The translations under genes and the position numbers were made by a program. Below, piece by piece: positions 1-8,819 of a stretch of 64,000 nucleotides of DNA; position 1 is the first letter of the stretch, and each line of letters starts with the position of its first letter. The stretch is from assembly GCF_001894805.1 (NCBI RefSeq), contig NZ_BCWX01000002.1, positions 186,001 to 250,000 on the forward strand. The letters run 5' to 3'. The stretch is from Rhodococcus globerulus NBRC 14531 (GTDB lineage: Bacteria > Actinomycetota > Actinomycetes > Mycobacteriales > Mycobacteriaceae). Below the pieces are notes generated by a model. It made no database searches. It saw only the letters and a program-made list of their open reading frames with translations, and was not told the origin of the DNA.

Positions 1-855
1 AATGAGGCTCTGACTGGTGGATCCCACGATCGAGGCCATGAACGGGCTTCGACCGTGGCTTCCCACGACAACAAGTTGAGCCTCGGCTGAATGTTCGAGA
101 AGCGCCTTCATCGGTCCACTTCTCTGCACGCTGCGAGTGACCTCGACCTCGGGGTACTTCTCGGTCCAGCCGGCGAGGCATTCGGAGAGCAGCGCGTTCT
201 CGTGCTCCTCGTACGGACCCCAATCGGTGAACCGCCGCGCTTCGGAGTAGCCCCCGAGCGAGGCGTGTTCGTTCCAGGTGTGGACGGCAACGAGGGGCAC
301 ACCGAGAAACGCCGCAAACTCGAAGGCGTGGCCGGTGGCGAGTTCGCTGAGTTTGCTGCCGTCGATACCGACGACGATGGGCCTGGTGTCGGTGTTGGCG
401 TGATCGCCGCTGCCGCGGAAGACGGTCACCGGGCAATGGGCGCGGTTCACCACTCTGATCGTGTCGGATCCCAGAAACACCGACTGCATCTCGGTGGTTC
501 CGGCTTGTCCGAGTGAGAGGATTCGTGCGGTTTTCGAGAGTTCGACGAGCGCTGCCGCCGTGGTACCGGAGACGAATACACGCTCGATGGTGACGTCGGT
601 GTGGTCGTCACGAATGGCGTTCTCGGCCTCCTCGACCAACTTCGCACCTTCGATACGGACGTGACGATCGAACATCTCTTCGTCGGTCACGGCGCCGCCT
701 TCGCTGAAATCCGGTTGTCCGCGCAGCACATGTGTCAGGCGCAGCGGTTCGTCGAATTTCCGGGCCGCAGACGCCGCCCATCGCGCAGCGTTCACCGCGC
801 CGGGGGAGCCGTCGATTCCGGCCACGATTCCGTGTCGAACAGATGCACTGGTCAT
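1..855 (-). CDS. Universal stress protein, two USP domains, 3' end cut off by window
   Basis: The ATG is at 855-853 and the frame stays open to base 1, giving 285 codons without a stop. The N-terminal half begins with HGIVAGIDGSPGAVNAARWA, a USP ATP-fold start. The second half restarts with RPIVVGIDGSKLSELA, and near the window edge comes the G-x2-G-x9-G(S/T) nucleotide motif (VVVGSHGRSPFMASIVGSTS). It is therefore a tandem USP protein of the mycobacterial/rhodococcal kind, usually about 290-300 residues, so only the last few residues are missing. Such proteins are cytosolic ATP-binding stress or dormancy factors. A second tandem USP lies at 35225-36115. Function is inferred from family only. 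Confidence 0.9.
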   Translation of the reverse strand, partial: MTSASVRHGIVAGIDGSPGAVNAARWAASAARKFDEPLRLTHVLRGQPDFSEGGAVTDEEMFDRHVRIEGAKLVEEAENAIRDDHTDVTIERVFVSGTTAAALVELSKTARILSLGQAGTTEMQSVFLGSDTIRVVNRAHCPVTVFRGSGDHANTDTRPIVVGIDGSKLSELATGHAFEFAAFLGVPLVAVHTWNEHASLGGYSEARRFTDWGPYEEHENALLSECLAGWTEKYPEVEVTRSVQRSGPMKALLEHSAEAQLVVVGSHGRSPFMASIVGSTSQSLI

Positions 856-909
856 GGGAGTCTCCTCGCGTCGCCTCCTTCCAGTGTGTCCCTGCTCGCC
901 TCGGGTTCG

Positions 910-1695
910 CTACACGGAAGCCTTTGCCCGCCGGGCAAGCACGTCGGTGGAGACCGAGGGCAGTGATCGACGTGGCCGCAATGACAGCAGGGCAGTGATG
1001 AATCCGTTACCGAGAAGTGTCATGTCGACGTTTTTCAGAACGGTTCTGCGCATCAGGGCGAGGATCGCTGCGACGCCTGTGACGGCCATCCACATGGGAA
1101 GCGGGTAGAGCGTGAGACGTTCACCGAGTCCGAAGGTGAGGGTTCGGCCGAGGAGAAGGACAGCACCGACGAGTCCTGTTGCCGCGCAAAGGCCTGACCA
1201 CACTGCGATCCACCGCTGGTGGTTCCAGAACGAGACGGTGAGAAGCACGAGGACGGCGTGGCGGGCGACAAATCCGGGCAGGACAGCAGTCCAGTGGACG
1301 AAGGTTCCGTCGTTGGCGGGGAACATTCCGGTGGCAGCGGTACTCAAGGCCACGACGACTGCCAGTCCCAGTATCCATTTCTTCGTGCGACCGTCCGGAA
1401 TGTACTTGTGCAGCAACGCTGCTCCGAGAATGGTGAGTGCGCCGAGGATCATGAACGCGGCATTCATCACGTCGTGTAGCGGTGAACACGAATCGGTGCT
1501 GCAGGTTGTGACGCCCAGCGAACTGATGGAATCACGCGCAAAACTGTAGGGAGTCTTCCAGGCGCCGGCTGTGAGGATCTCGACCAGTAGATACAGGACG
1601 GACAGGACCCAGGCGACGCCGGCGGTGCCGAGACGGAAATTGTGAGTGATCGTCTTGCTCCCAACTGGTTGGTGGAACCAACAGTACGGTAACAA
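910..1695 (-). CDS. DUF998-family integral membrane protein
   Basis: 261 residues if the TTG at 1695 is used; no ATG or GTG lies in a better place, so the start is uncertain. Several hydrophobic segments are visible (VAWVLSVLYLLVEILTAGAW, AAFMILGALTILGAALL, WILGLAVVVALSTAATG, HAVLVLLTVSFW, LVGAVLLLGRTLTFGL, MAVTGVAAILALM). The early motif TPYSFARDSISSLGV is the conserved TPYS...SISDLG block of DUF998 proteins. These are membrane proteins of unknown function. A basic tail (LRPRRSLPSVSTDVLARRAKASV) ends the protein. It lies alone between the stress protein and the sulfur operon, on the same strand as both. Confidence 0.75.
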   Translation of the reverse strand: MLPYCWFHQPVGSKTITHNFRLGTAGVAWVLSVLYLLVEILTAGAWKTPYSFARDSISSLGVTTCSTDSCSPLHDVMNAAFMILGALTILGAALLHKYIPDGRTKKWILGLAVVVALSTAATGMFPANDGTFVHWTAVLPGFVARHAVLVLLTVSFWNHQRWIAVWSGLCAATGLVGAVLLLGRTLTFGLGERLTLYPLPMWMAVTGVAAILALMRRTVLKNVDMTLLGNGFITALLSLRPRRSLPSVSTDVLARRAKASV

Positions 1696-1719
1696 TCTGA
1701 TAACGGCCTGTGAAATTGC

Positions 1720-2475
1720 TCAGGCGGAGCGAATCAACCGGCCGGGAAGAGTTTCAGCAGCGGCGTTGTATCGGTCGATCATCGTCTCGATCAGCAGGGC
1801 GTGGGCACCGATGGTGTCTGCAAAAACCGTGCCGTCGAAAGCGGTAGTTGCGGCAGCACTGAGGCGATCGGTCAGAAGGCCGGGTGCAAGAAACCATGGC
1901 GCAACAACTATGCGGTTGGCGCCGCCTTCGCGGAGTGCGGAAATTGCGGCCCCCACGCTGGGCTGCGCCGAGGTGGCAAAACAGACTCGAACACCGGACC
2001 ACTTCGTTCCGGTAGCGAGGGCGCCGGGAATCTCGGCAGTTGCGGAGTTGGCTTCCGCGTCGGACGAGCCGACCGCGGCAACCGCTACACCCACCGACGG
2101 ATCGTCGGGATGCGCACCGGCTTCGAGAATTCGCTCCCGCAGCGCCTCGATCAATCGATCGTCACGACCCAGTACCTCGGCTTGGGTCACGGTCAACTGC
2201 GGGTGGCGCAGTGTGGCCGCTGCGAGGAGCCCGGGCAGGTCGACGCGGGCGTGGAAAGCGTGGCCCAGCAACATCGGAACAACAACGGCGTGAGTGTGGC
2301 CGTCGTGTGCAACACCGTCAAGGACCTGATCGATGGACGGCGCATTGAGATCGAGAAACGCCAGCCGGACATCGAGACCTGGCTGGGCTTCACGAAGAGC
2401 CGCCACGGCAGCCGTGATCGCCCGAGCGGAACGGGGATCACGGCTTCCGTGTGCAACAGCAATGAGCGGAACCAT
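1720..2475 (-). CDS. Sirohydrochlorin ferrochelatase-like protein (CbiX/SirB/Che1 type)
   Basis: 251 residues starting at ATG 2475 (MVPLIAVAHGSRD). The start 75 bp upstream in the same frame would run into cysN and is unlikely. The N-terminal AVAHGSRDPRS motif carries the metal-binding His of CbiX chelatases, and a second half-domain follows (GVRVCFATSAQPSV, RIVVAPWFLAPGLLTDRL), as in two-domain actinobacterial forms. It would insert iron into sirohydrochlorin to give siroheme, the cofactor of the sulfite reductase encoded at the head of the same operon. The stop of cysN is only 4 bp upstream. Cobalt chelation for cobalamin cannot be ruled out, but the context favours siroheme. Confidence 0.85.
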   Translation of the reverse strand: MVPLIAVAHGSRDPRSARAITAAVAALREAQPGLDVRLAFLDLNAPSIDQVLDGVAHDGHTHAVVVPMLLGHAFHARVDLPGLLAAATLRHPQLTVTQAEVLGRDDRLIEALRERILEAGAHPDDPSVGVAVAAVGSSDAEANSATAEIPGALATGTKWSGVRVCFATSAQPSVGAAISALREGGANRIVVAPWFLAPGLLTDRLSAAATTAFDGTVFADTIGAHALLIETMIDRYNAAAETLPGRLIRSA

Positions 2476-2479
2476 CTTC

Positions 2480-3766
2480 TTAGACGCGCTCGCCCAATTC
2501 GACAGCGGAAATGACGTCGCCGACCAGGCCGGCTGCGAGAGTGTTTCCACCAGCGGGATCGATCAACAGGAAGCTGCCCGTGTGGCGGTTGACGGCGTAG
2601 TCGTCGGCCACGATCGGCTCGGCTACCCGGATCGAGATCTTGCCGATCTCGTTGAGCTCGAGTGTTTCCGGGCCCTGATCCGTGGTGAGATCCTGCTCGT
2701 TGAAGCGCTCCACCAAGCTGCCGACGATGGCCTGCGTCGTGCGTGTGCCGTGCTTGAGCAGCAAGCGTGCACCGGGGCGAAGCGGCTTCTCGGCCAGCCA
2801 GCAGACGGTGGCGTCGAATTCGCCGATGGGCTCGGGTGCGTCCGACGGCGACGCGATGGTGTCGCCGCGTGAGACGTCGACGTCGTCGGCCAGGATCAGC
2901 GTGACGCTGCGCCCGGCGTGAGCGACATCCAGTTCACCGTCGGCGGTGTCGATCCGGACGACAGTGGTGCGCGTACCCGAAGGCAGGATCACCACTTCGT
3001 CTCCTGGCACGACGGAACCGGCAGCAACCTGGCCGGCATATCCGCGGTAGTCGAGGAACTCCGCGGTGCGCGGGCGGATCACGTACTGAACCGGGAATCG
3101 CAGGCCGACGCGGTGCGGCTCGGCGTCGACCGGAATCGACTCGAGGTGCTCGATCAGCGTGGGGCCGGTGTAGTACGGGGTCTTGTCCGAGCGGATGGCG
3201 ACGTTGTCGCCGTGCAGAGCCGACACCGGGATCTCGACGACGTCTTCGCTTGCCCAGCCCAGTGAGCTGGTGAGTTCGTTGAACTCTGCGGAGATCGAGG
3301 TGAAGACCTCTTCGGGGTTCTCGACGAGGTCGATCTTGTTCACGGCGAGAACGAGCTTCGGGACACCGAGCAAGGCGAGAACCGCTGCGTGCCTACGAGT
3401 CTGCGCGATGACACCCTTGCGGGCATCGACCAGCAGGATCACGAGCTGAGCCGTCGACGCTCCGGAGACCGTGTTGCGGGTGTACTGCACGTGGCCTGGT
3501 GTATCGGCCAGCACGAACGTGCGCTTGGGGGTCGCGAAGTAGCGGTACGCCACGTCGATGGTGATGCCCTGCTCACGCTCGGCGCGCAGACCGTCGACCA
3601 AGAGCGAGAGGTCGGGGGTATCGAGGCCGCGGTCCACCGACGCGCGGGTCACGGCGTCGATCTGGTCGGCGAGAACGGATTTGGTGTCGTACAACAGGCG
3701 GCCCACGAGGGTGGACTTTCCGTCATCGACGCTGCCGGCAGTTGCCAGTCTCAGCAAGTCGCTCAT
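2480..3766 (-). CDS. cysN: Sulfate adenylyltransferase large subunit (GTPase), no APS-kinase domain
   Basis: 428 residues. With CysD it activates sulfate with ATP to adenylylsulfate (APS), driven by GTP hydrolysis. Visible GTPase motifs are P-loop GSVDDGKST (11-19), DTPGH (88-92) and NKID (143-146), followed by translation-factor-like beta-barrel domains. The protein ends where the GTPase and barrels end, with no room for the APS kinase (CysC) domain that is fused in mycobacterial CysNC. This agrees with direct APS reduction by the CysH next door. The start is 2 bp downstream of the cysD stop. Confidence 0.95.
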   Translation of the reverse strand: MSDLLRLATAGSVDDGKSTLVGRLLYDTKSVLADQIDAVTRASVDRGLDTPDLSLLVDGLRAEREQGITIDVAYRYFATPKRTFVLADTPGHVQYTRNTVSGASTAQLVILLVDARKGVIAQTRRHAAVLALLGVPKLVLAVNKIDLVENPEEVFTSISAEFNELTSSLGWASEDVVEIPVSALHGDNVAIRSDKTPYYTGPTLIEHLESIPVDAEPHRVGLRFPVQYVIRPRTAEFLDYRGYAGQVAAGSVVPGDEVVILPSGTRTTVVRIDTADGELDVAHAGRSVTLILADDVDVSRGDTIASPSDAPEPIGEFDATVCWLAEKPLRPGARLLLKHGTRTTQAIVGSLVERFNEQDLTTDQGPETLELNEIGKISIRVAEPIVADDYAVNRHTGSFLLIDPAGGNTLAAGLVGDVISAVELGERV

Positions 3767-3768
3767 GA

Positions 3769-4704
3769 TCAGAAATAGCCCTCTCGCTTGCGGTCTTCCA
3801 TGGCCGCTTCGGAAACTCGGTCGTCGCCGCGGGTCGCGCCGCGCTCGGTCAAACGTGATGCCGCAACCTCGGCCAGGATGGCTTCATTGTCGGCTGCATC
3901 GGAGAGAACAGCACCGGTGGTCGAACCGTCGCCGACGGTGCGGTAACGCACCGAAAGGGTCTGCAGCTCTTCGCCTTCGGCCGGTCCACCCCAGACGCCG
4001 GGGGTCATCCACATGCCGTCGCGCTGGTACACCGGACGCTGGTGTGCGTAGTAGATGCTGGCGAGTTCGACGTTGTCGCGGGCGATGTAGCGCCAGATAT
4101 CGAGCTCGGTGAAGTTGCTGAGCGGGAAGACGCGGACCTGCTCGCCGGGGGAGTGGCGACCGTTGTACAGGTTCCACAGTTCCGGGCGCTGCTTCTTGGG
4201 ATCCCACTGGCCGAAAGCGTTGCGCAAGGAGAAGATTCGCTCCTTGGCGCGGGCCCGCTCTTCGTCGCGGCGAGCGCCACCGAAGACGGCGTCGAAGCGG
4301 TTCTCGGAGATCGCGTCCAGCAACGGAACGGTCTGCAGCGGGTTGCGGATACCGTCGGGACGCTCGGTGAGGCGACCGTCCGCGATGTACTCCTCGACGC
4401 TGGCCACGTGCAGGCGCAGGTTGTACTTCGCCACGACGTGGTCACGGAAGTCGAGGACTTCCTGCAGGTTGTGGCCCGTGTCGACGTGCAGCAGCGTGAA
4501 TGGCAGCGGTGCAGGCCAGAAGGCCTTGATCGCCAGGTGCAGAAGAACCGTGGAGTCCTTGCCGCCCGAGAACAGGATGACCGGGCGTTCGAACTCGCCG
4601 GCCACCTCTCGGAAGATGTGGATCGCTTCGGACTCGAGGGCGTCGAGAGTATCGAACTGTGTGCCGTCGAGCTGAGGACGTGAAAGTGTCAAGTCAACTG
4701 TCAT
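3769..4704 (-). CDS. cysD: Sulfate adenylyltransferase small subunit
   Basis: 311 residues from ATG 4704 (MTVDLTL); this start overlaps the cysH stop as ATGA (4701-4704), typical of coupled genes. The PP-loop SGGKDST (46-52) binds ATP. VDTGHN, the RDEERARAKERIFS stretch and RKREGYF at the C-terminus are standard CysD blocks. It catalyses the adenylation half of ATP sulfurylase in a CysDN heterodimer. It is the third gene of the sulfur operon, transcribed toward lower coordinates. Confidence 0.96.
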   Translation of the reverse strand: MTVDLTLSRPQLDGTQFDTLDALESEAIHIFREVAGEFERPVILFSGGKDSTVLLHLAIKAFWPAPLPFTLLHVDTGHNLQEVLDFRDHVVAKYNLRLHVASVEEYIADGRLTERPDGIRNPLQTVPLLDAISENRFDAVFGGARRDEERARAKERIFSLRNAFGQWDPKKQRPELWNLYNGRHSPGEQVRVFPLSNFTELDIWRYIARDNVELASIYYAHQRPVYQRDGMWMTPGVWGGPAEGEELQTLSVRYRTVGDGSTTGAVLSDAADNEAILAEVAASRLTERGATRGDDRVSEAAMEDRKREGYF

Positions 4705-5414
4705 GATGCGTGCAACCCGCATTCTGTCTTGGAGGCACCGGCCCAACGACCGCTACGCGGATCGCTGCCGGGGGCTGGCTTGCTGGTGCAGGGCGCGCAG
4801 CCGATGGATGGATAGCCCTCGTCGACAAGCGGATTGACGAGGATGGAATGGGTGTCGATGTAGTTCTGCATCTCCTCGTCCGACCACGGAGCGATCGGAT
4901 TGATCTTGACGAGTCCGAAGCCCTCGTCGAAGGAGATCAGCGGAGCGTTGGCGCGAGTAGGAGCTTCGACGCGGCGGATGCCGGTAACCCAGGCGCTGTA
5001 GCCGGACAACGTCTGCTTGAGCGGCGCGACCTTGCGAAGTGCGCAGCAACGGTTGGGATCGCGGGCGAAGAGGTCCTTGCCCTCCGCGATGTCCTGCTCA
5101 CCGACGCTTGCCAATGCGCGAGCGTTGATGACGTTGACGCCGTACACCTGCTCGACAGCGTCACGCGTGCCGATGGTCTCGGGGAAGTGGTAGCCGGTGT
5201 CGAGGAAAAGTACGTCGACGCCCGGATGTACCTGTGCGGCAAGATGAACCAGCACACCGTCCTGCATATTCGATGCAACGATGTACGAGTCGCCGAACGT
5301 GTCCTCGGTCCACTGCAACAGTTCCTGCGCGATGGCTCCGTCGAGTTCTACGGCACCGCGTTCGGCGATCGCCCGAAGCTCGTCGACGGTTGCTCGCGAA
5401 ATGTCCACTGTCAT
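4701..5414 (-). CDS. cysH: Adenylylsulfate (APS) reductase, iron-sulfur type
   Basis: 237 residues from ATG 5414, which overlaps the sulfite reductase stop by 4 bp. It reduces APS to sulfite with thioredoxin. Visible signatures are the LDTGYHFPET block (71-80), CC at 123-124 and the C206-x2-C209 pair. The CC...CxxC set binds a [4Fe-4S] cluster and marks APS rather than PAPS reductases. The catalytic ECGLH motif is at 231-235. Together with a CysN lacking APS kinase, it indicates that sulfate assimilation here skips PAPS. Confidence 0.95.
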   Translation of the reverse strand: MTVDISRATVDELRAIAERGAVELDGAIAQELLQWTEDTFGDSYIVASNMQDGVLVHLAAQVHPGVDVLFLDTGYHFPETIGTRDAVEQVYGVNVINARALASVGEQDIAEGKDLFARDPNRCCALRKVAPLKQTLSGYSAWVTGIRRVEAPTRANAPLISFDEGFGLVKINPIAPWSDEEMQNYIDTHSILVNPLVDEGYPSIGCAPCTSKPAPGSDPRSGRWAGASKTECGLHAS

Positions 5415-7141
5415 CGCAAATCTCCTTCGTCTGCTCGCACTGCCCATTCGGCGAACCGCTCACCTTCGTTGCGGTTCTTCGCGAACTGACGTACGACGCG
5501 GTCGATGTAGTCACCCATCTCGACGCTGGTGACCTTGTGCTGGCGCAGCTTGCGTCCGAAGGCGCTGTCGAATCCGAGGCTGCCTCCCAGGTGAACCTGG
5601 AAACCCTCCACTTGATTCCCGTCACCGTCGTCGACGAGCTGGCCCTTGAAGCCGATGTCCGCGACCTGCGAGCGGGCGCACGAGTTGGGGCAGCCGTTGA
5701 TGTTGATGGTGATCGGCACGTCGAGCTGGCTGTTGATGTCGGCCAGACGCTCTTCGAGTTCCGGAACGAGAACCTGCGAGCGCTTGCGGGTCTCGGCAAA
5801 CGAGAGCTTGCAGAACTCGATGCCGGAGCAGGCCATCAGGTTCTTGCGCCAGTGCGACGGACGGGCGGGAAGGCCCAGTGCGTCGAGGTCGGCGATCAGC
5901 GGCTCGAGCGTGTTGTCTGCAACGTCGAGGATGATGAGCTTCTGGTACGGGGTGAAGCGGATCCGGTCGCTGCCGGCCTTCTCTGCCGCGTCGGCGACCT
6001 GCGCCAGGATATCGCCGGACACGCGGCCGGCGATCGGCGCGAAACCGACTGCATTGAGGCCGTTTCGGGTCTTCTGGATGCCGACGTGATCGATCGGGCG
6101 CGTGGGCTTCTCCGGTGCGGGACCGTCGATGAGCGGACGCTTCAGGTACTCGGTCTCGAGAACTTCGCGGAACTTCTCGATGCCCCAGTCCTTGATGAGG
6201 AACTTGAGCCGGGCCTTCGCGCGCAGACGACGGTAGCCGTAGTCGCGGAAGATCGAGACAACACCTTCCCAGACGTCGGGAACCTCGTCGAGCGGAATCC
6301 AGGCGCCGACGCGTTGCGCGAGCATCGGGTTGGTGGACAGTCCGCCGCCGACCCAGAGGTCGAGGCCGGGGCCGTGCTCGGGGTGGTTCACGCCGATGAA
6401 GGCGATGTCGTTGATCTCGTGAACAACATCCTGCTGACCGGAGATGGCGGTCTTGAACTTGCGCGGCAGGTTGGAGTACTTGGGGTCGCCGATGTAGCGG
6501 CGCACGATCTCGTCGATCGCCGGAGTGGGATCGAGGACTTCGTCGAACGATTCGCCGGCCAGGGGAGAACCGAGGACAACGCGGGGGCAGTCACCGCAGG
6601 CTTCGGTGGTCTTGAGTCCGACGTCTTCGAGACGCTTCCAGATCTCCGGGACGTTCTCGATCTCGATCCAGTGGAACTGAACGTTCTCACGGTCGGAGAG
6701 GTCTGCGGTGTTGCGGCCGAACTCCTTCGAGATACCGGCGATGGTGCGCAGTTGCTCGACGTTGAGCGCGCCGGCGTCGCAGCGCACTCGCATCATGAAG
6801 TACTTGGCCTCGAGGAGATCGAGGTTCTCGTCGCCGGTGAAGGTGCCGTCGTATCCCTGCTCTCGCTGGGTGTAGAGGCCCCACCACCGCATCCGGCCGC
6901 GCAGGTCGCTCTTGTCGATGCTGTCGAAACCCTGCTTCGAGTAGATGTTCTCGATGCGCGCTCGCACGTTGAGCGGGTTGTCGTCCTTCTTGGCCTGCTC
7001 GTTGGCGTTGAGCGGCTCGCGGTATCCGAGGGCCCACTGACCTTCGGCGCGCTGCTTCGTGGGGCGAGCAGCGCGAGCGGGCCGTGCCTCGGCGGGCGCT
7101 GCCGAATCGGCAGTCGGGGCGGCGTCGGTTGTCGACGTCAT
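5411..7141 (-). CDS. sirA: Ferredoxin-dependent assimilatory sulfite reductase
   Basis: 576 residues starting at ATG 7141 (MTSTTDAAP). It reduces sulfite to sulfide with six electrons at a coupled siroheme-[4Fe-4S] centre. The cluster ligands are visible as C-x5-C (CSGIEFC, around residue 437) and C-x3-C (CPNSC, around residue 484). Two ferredoxin-like half-domains and parasitic repeats are recognisable (GRNTADLSDRENVQFHW; GLNAVGFAPIAGR). The first 30 residues are Ala/Pro-rich and probably disordered. First gene of the operon; its roughly 230-nt leader contains the cysteine-rich peptide ORF at 7373-7465. Distinguished from nitrite reductase mainly by the sulfur context. Confidence 0.93.
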   Translation of the reverse strand: MTSTTDAAPTADSAAPAEARPARAARPTKQRAEGQWALGYREPLNANEQAKKDDNPLNVRARIENIYSKQGFDSIDKSDLRGRMRWWGLYTQREQGYDGTFTGDENLDLLEAKYFMMRVRCDAGALNVEQLRTIAGISKEFGRNTADLSDRENVQFHWIEIENVPEIWKRLEDVGLKTTEACGDCPRVVLGSPLAGESFDEVLDPTPAIDEIVRRYIGDPKYSNLPRKFKTAISGQQDVVHEINDIAFIGVNHPEHGPGLDLWVGGGLSTNPMLAQRVGAWIPLDEVPDVWEGVVSIFRDYGYRRLRAKARLKFLIKDWGIEKFREVLETEYLKRPLIDGPAPEKPTRPIDHVGIQKTRNGLNAVGFAPIAGRVSGDILAQVADAAEKAGSDRIRFTPYQKLIILDVADNTLEPLIADLDALGLPARPSHWRKNLMACSGIEFCKLSFAETRKRSQVLVPELEERLADINSQLDVPITININGCPNSCARSQVADIGFKGQLVDDGDGNQVEGFQVHLGGSLGFDSAFGRKLRQHKVTSVEMGDYIDRVVRQFAKNRNEGERFAEWAVRADEGDLR

Positions 7142-7356
7142 CGATGAACTCCTGGATCTTCGGCGGTGTTGATCAGGCACGAGGCACGCAAACGCTGCAG
7201 CATTGTGACTCTGTCCGATCGGGGTGCACCGGACCGTGTCGAGTGAGGGGGCTGTCCTCGGGCTCGAAAGGCTTGCGGCCGGCAGATGTGCTCACCAAGC
7301 AGGCAGCGGAAACGCTGAAGGCTGGGGAAACAGGTGGAGATGAGCGGGGAAGGCTT

Positions 7357-7377
7357 GTTGATCAGTTGAAGATCAAC
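7357..7377 (-). promoter_or_regulatory. Hairpin overlapping the stop codon of the Cys leader peptide
   Basis: A perfect 7-bp inverted repeat, GTTGATC - 7-nt loop - GATCAAC, begins within the last Cys codon and covers the TGA stop of the leader ORF. Its position means a ribosome stalled on or finishing the poly-Cys tract would occlude one arm. It is a candidate attenuator element, seen directly as sequence symmetry; the regulatory role is inferred. The rest of the interval 7142-7612 holds no other gene that I can support. Confidence 0.5.
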
Positions 7378-7465
7378 AGCAACAGCAGTGCAGACACGTG
7401 GAACTGCACACGCGCTTGAAGTCGACGTGGCGACGCGCCACAAGTCGTACTCCTGGTCCGGTCAT
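7373..7465 (-). CDS. Cysteine-rich leader peptide upstream of the sulfite reductase operon
   Basis: A 30-codon ORF from ATG 7465, with stop TGA at 7375-7373. It reads ...VARRHVDFKRV then CSSTCLHCCCC-stop, so six of the last eleven residues are Cys and the final four are consecutive. An AGGAG 8 nt before an in-frame GTG at 7441 suggests that the 22-codon form starting at VARRHVD may be used instead. It matches the RRHVD...poly-Cys leader peptides described upstream of sulfur genes in mycobacteria, where slow translation of Cys codons controls downstream expression. A role as a cysteine sensor for this operon is inferred. Confidence 0.85.
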   Translation of the reverse strand: MTGPGVRLVARRHVDFKRVCSSTCLHCCCC

Positions 7466-7612
7466 GCGGACCATTGTGCCACGTCAACTCGATAATTCCG
7501 ACTCGGGGACCTATTTCCACGAAAAATGGGGGAAATAGCGTGCTCAGGGGACTTGGTGGTCCGGCCAGGTCGGCGAATAGGTCGGCACGCGCGATGCTGG
7601 GAGACTGGTGGA

Positions 7613-8815
7613 GTGAATGTCACCGCTACAACCCCCTTCGTGTTGCCCGCTCGCTCGCTCGAGGGCGTCGGGACGCGGCCGTTCGGGATCTATGTCCACG
7701 TCCCGTTCTGTGCGACGCGATGTGGCTACTGCGACTTCAACACGTACACCGCGGGCGAGTTGGGGACCTCGGCGTCGCCGCAGTCCTGGCTTGAAGGGCT
7801 CAAACGCGAACTCGACCTCGCGGCGCAGATGACCGGAGCACCGGCGGCCGAGACGGTGTTTGTCGGTGGCGGAACCCCGTCGCTGCTGGGCGGCGACGGT
7901 CTGTCCGAGGTGCTCGAGGCAGTACGGAGCAGTTTCGGTCTGGCTCCCGGTGCCGAGGTCACGACGGAATCGAATCCCGAATCGACGTCGCCGGAGTTTT
8001 TCGACGCCCTGCGCAGCGCCGGTTTCACGCGAATTTCTCTCGGTATGCAGTCGGCGGCCCAGCATGTGCTCAAGATCCTGGACCGCACGCACACACCGGG
8101 CCGGGCAGTAGCGGCCGCAAAAGAGGCGCGCGCGGCAGGGTTTGCGCACGTGAACCTCGACTTGATCTACGGAACGCCGGGGGAGCGGGATATTGATCTC
8201 GATGCTTCCTTGGATGCAGTTCTTTCCGCCGACGTCGATCACGTCTCGGCCTATGCGCTGATCGTGGAGGACGGCACTGCGATGGCGCGCAAGGTTCGCC
8301 GTGGTGAATTGCCCGCGCCCGACGACGATGTGTTGGCGTCGCGGTACGAACGGATCGACGCGCGGCTGTCCGAGGCTGGATTGTCCTGGTATGAGGTCTC
8401 CAATTGGGCGAAGGCGGAAACGGTCGAATCCGGGGATACCCGTTGCCGTCACAACCTCGGTTACTGGGACGGCGGCGACTGGTGGGGTGCCGGTCCCGGC
8501 GCGCACAGTCACGTCGGCGGAGTGCGGTGGTGGAACGTCAAGCACCCGGCGCGCTACGCGGAGCAACTCGCACAGGGTGAACTGCCCGTCGGTGGCAGTG
8601 AGGAACTGTCCGCCGACGACATTCACATGGAGCGGGTGATGCTGACCGCACGGTTGCGCACCGGCCTGCCATTATCGGAATTAACTGTGTCCGAACATGA
8701 TTCGGCCGATCAGGTTGTCGCCGACGGTTTGGCGATCGTCGACGACGGCCATCTGATCCTGACCGATCGTGGTCGGCTGCTTGCTGACGCCGTCATCCGC
8801 ACGGTACTGACCTGA
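7613..8815 (+). CDS. hemW: Radical SAM heme chaperone HemW (HemN-like)
   Basis: 400 residues from GTG 7613, chosen because GGGAG lies 8 nt upstream and the family similarity begins at this point. The radical-SAM cluster motif is C33-x3-C37-x2-C40 (CATRCGYC), followed by FVGGGTPSLL and LDLIYGTPGE, typical of the coproporphyrinogen-oxidase-like family. The HemW group shares these motifs but acts in heme trafficking or insertion rather than in oxygen-independent decarboxylation. The gene is divergent from the sulfur operon; adjacency of the two is also found in mycobacteria. Confidence 0.9.
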   Translation: MNVTATTPFVLPARSLEGVGTRPFGIYVHVPFCATRCGYCDFNTYTAGELGTSASPQSWLEGLKRELDLAAQMTGAPAAETVFVGGGTPSLLGGDGLSEVLEAVRSSFGLAPGAEVTTESNPESTSPEFFDALRSAGFTRISLGMQSAAQHVLKILDRTHTPGRAVAAAKEARAAGFAHVNLDLIYGTPGERDIDLDASLDAVLSADVDHVSAYALIVEDGTAMARKVRRGELPAPDDDVLASRYERIDARLSEAGLSWYEVSNWAKAETVESGDTRCRHNLGYWDGGDWWGAGPGAHSHVGGVRWWNVKHPARYAEQLAQGELPVGGSEELSADDIHMERVMLTARLRTGLPLSELTVSEHDSADQVVADGLAIVDDGHLILTDRGRLLADAVIRTVLT

Positions 8816-8819
8816 GTAG

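Noticed and set aside
5234..7147. 637-codon open frame antisense to the sulfite reductase gene
   Set aside because: No recognisable domain, Val/Asp/Glu/Arg-rich composition typical of the GC-rich opposite strand; the sense gene has clear siroheme/iron-sulfur motifs.
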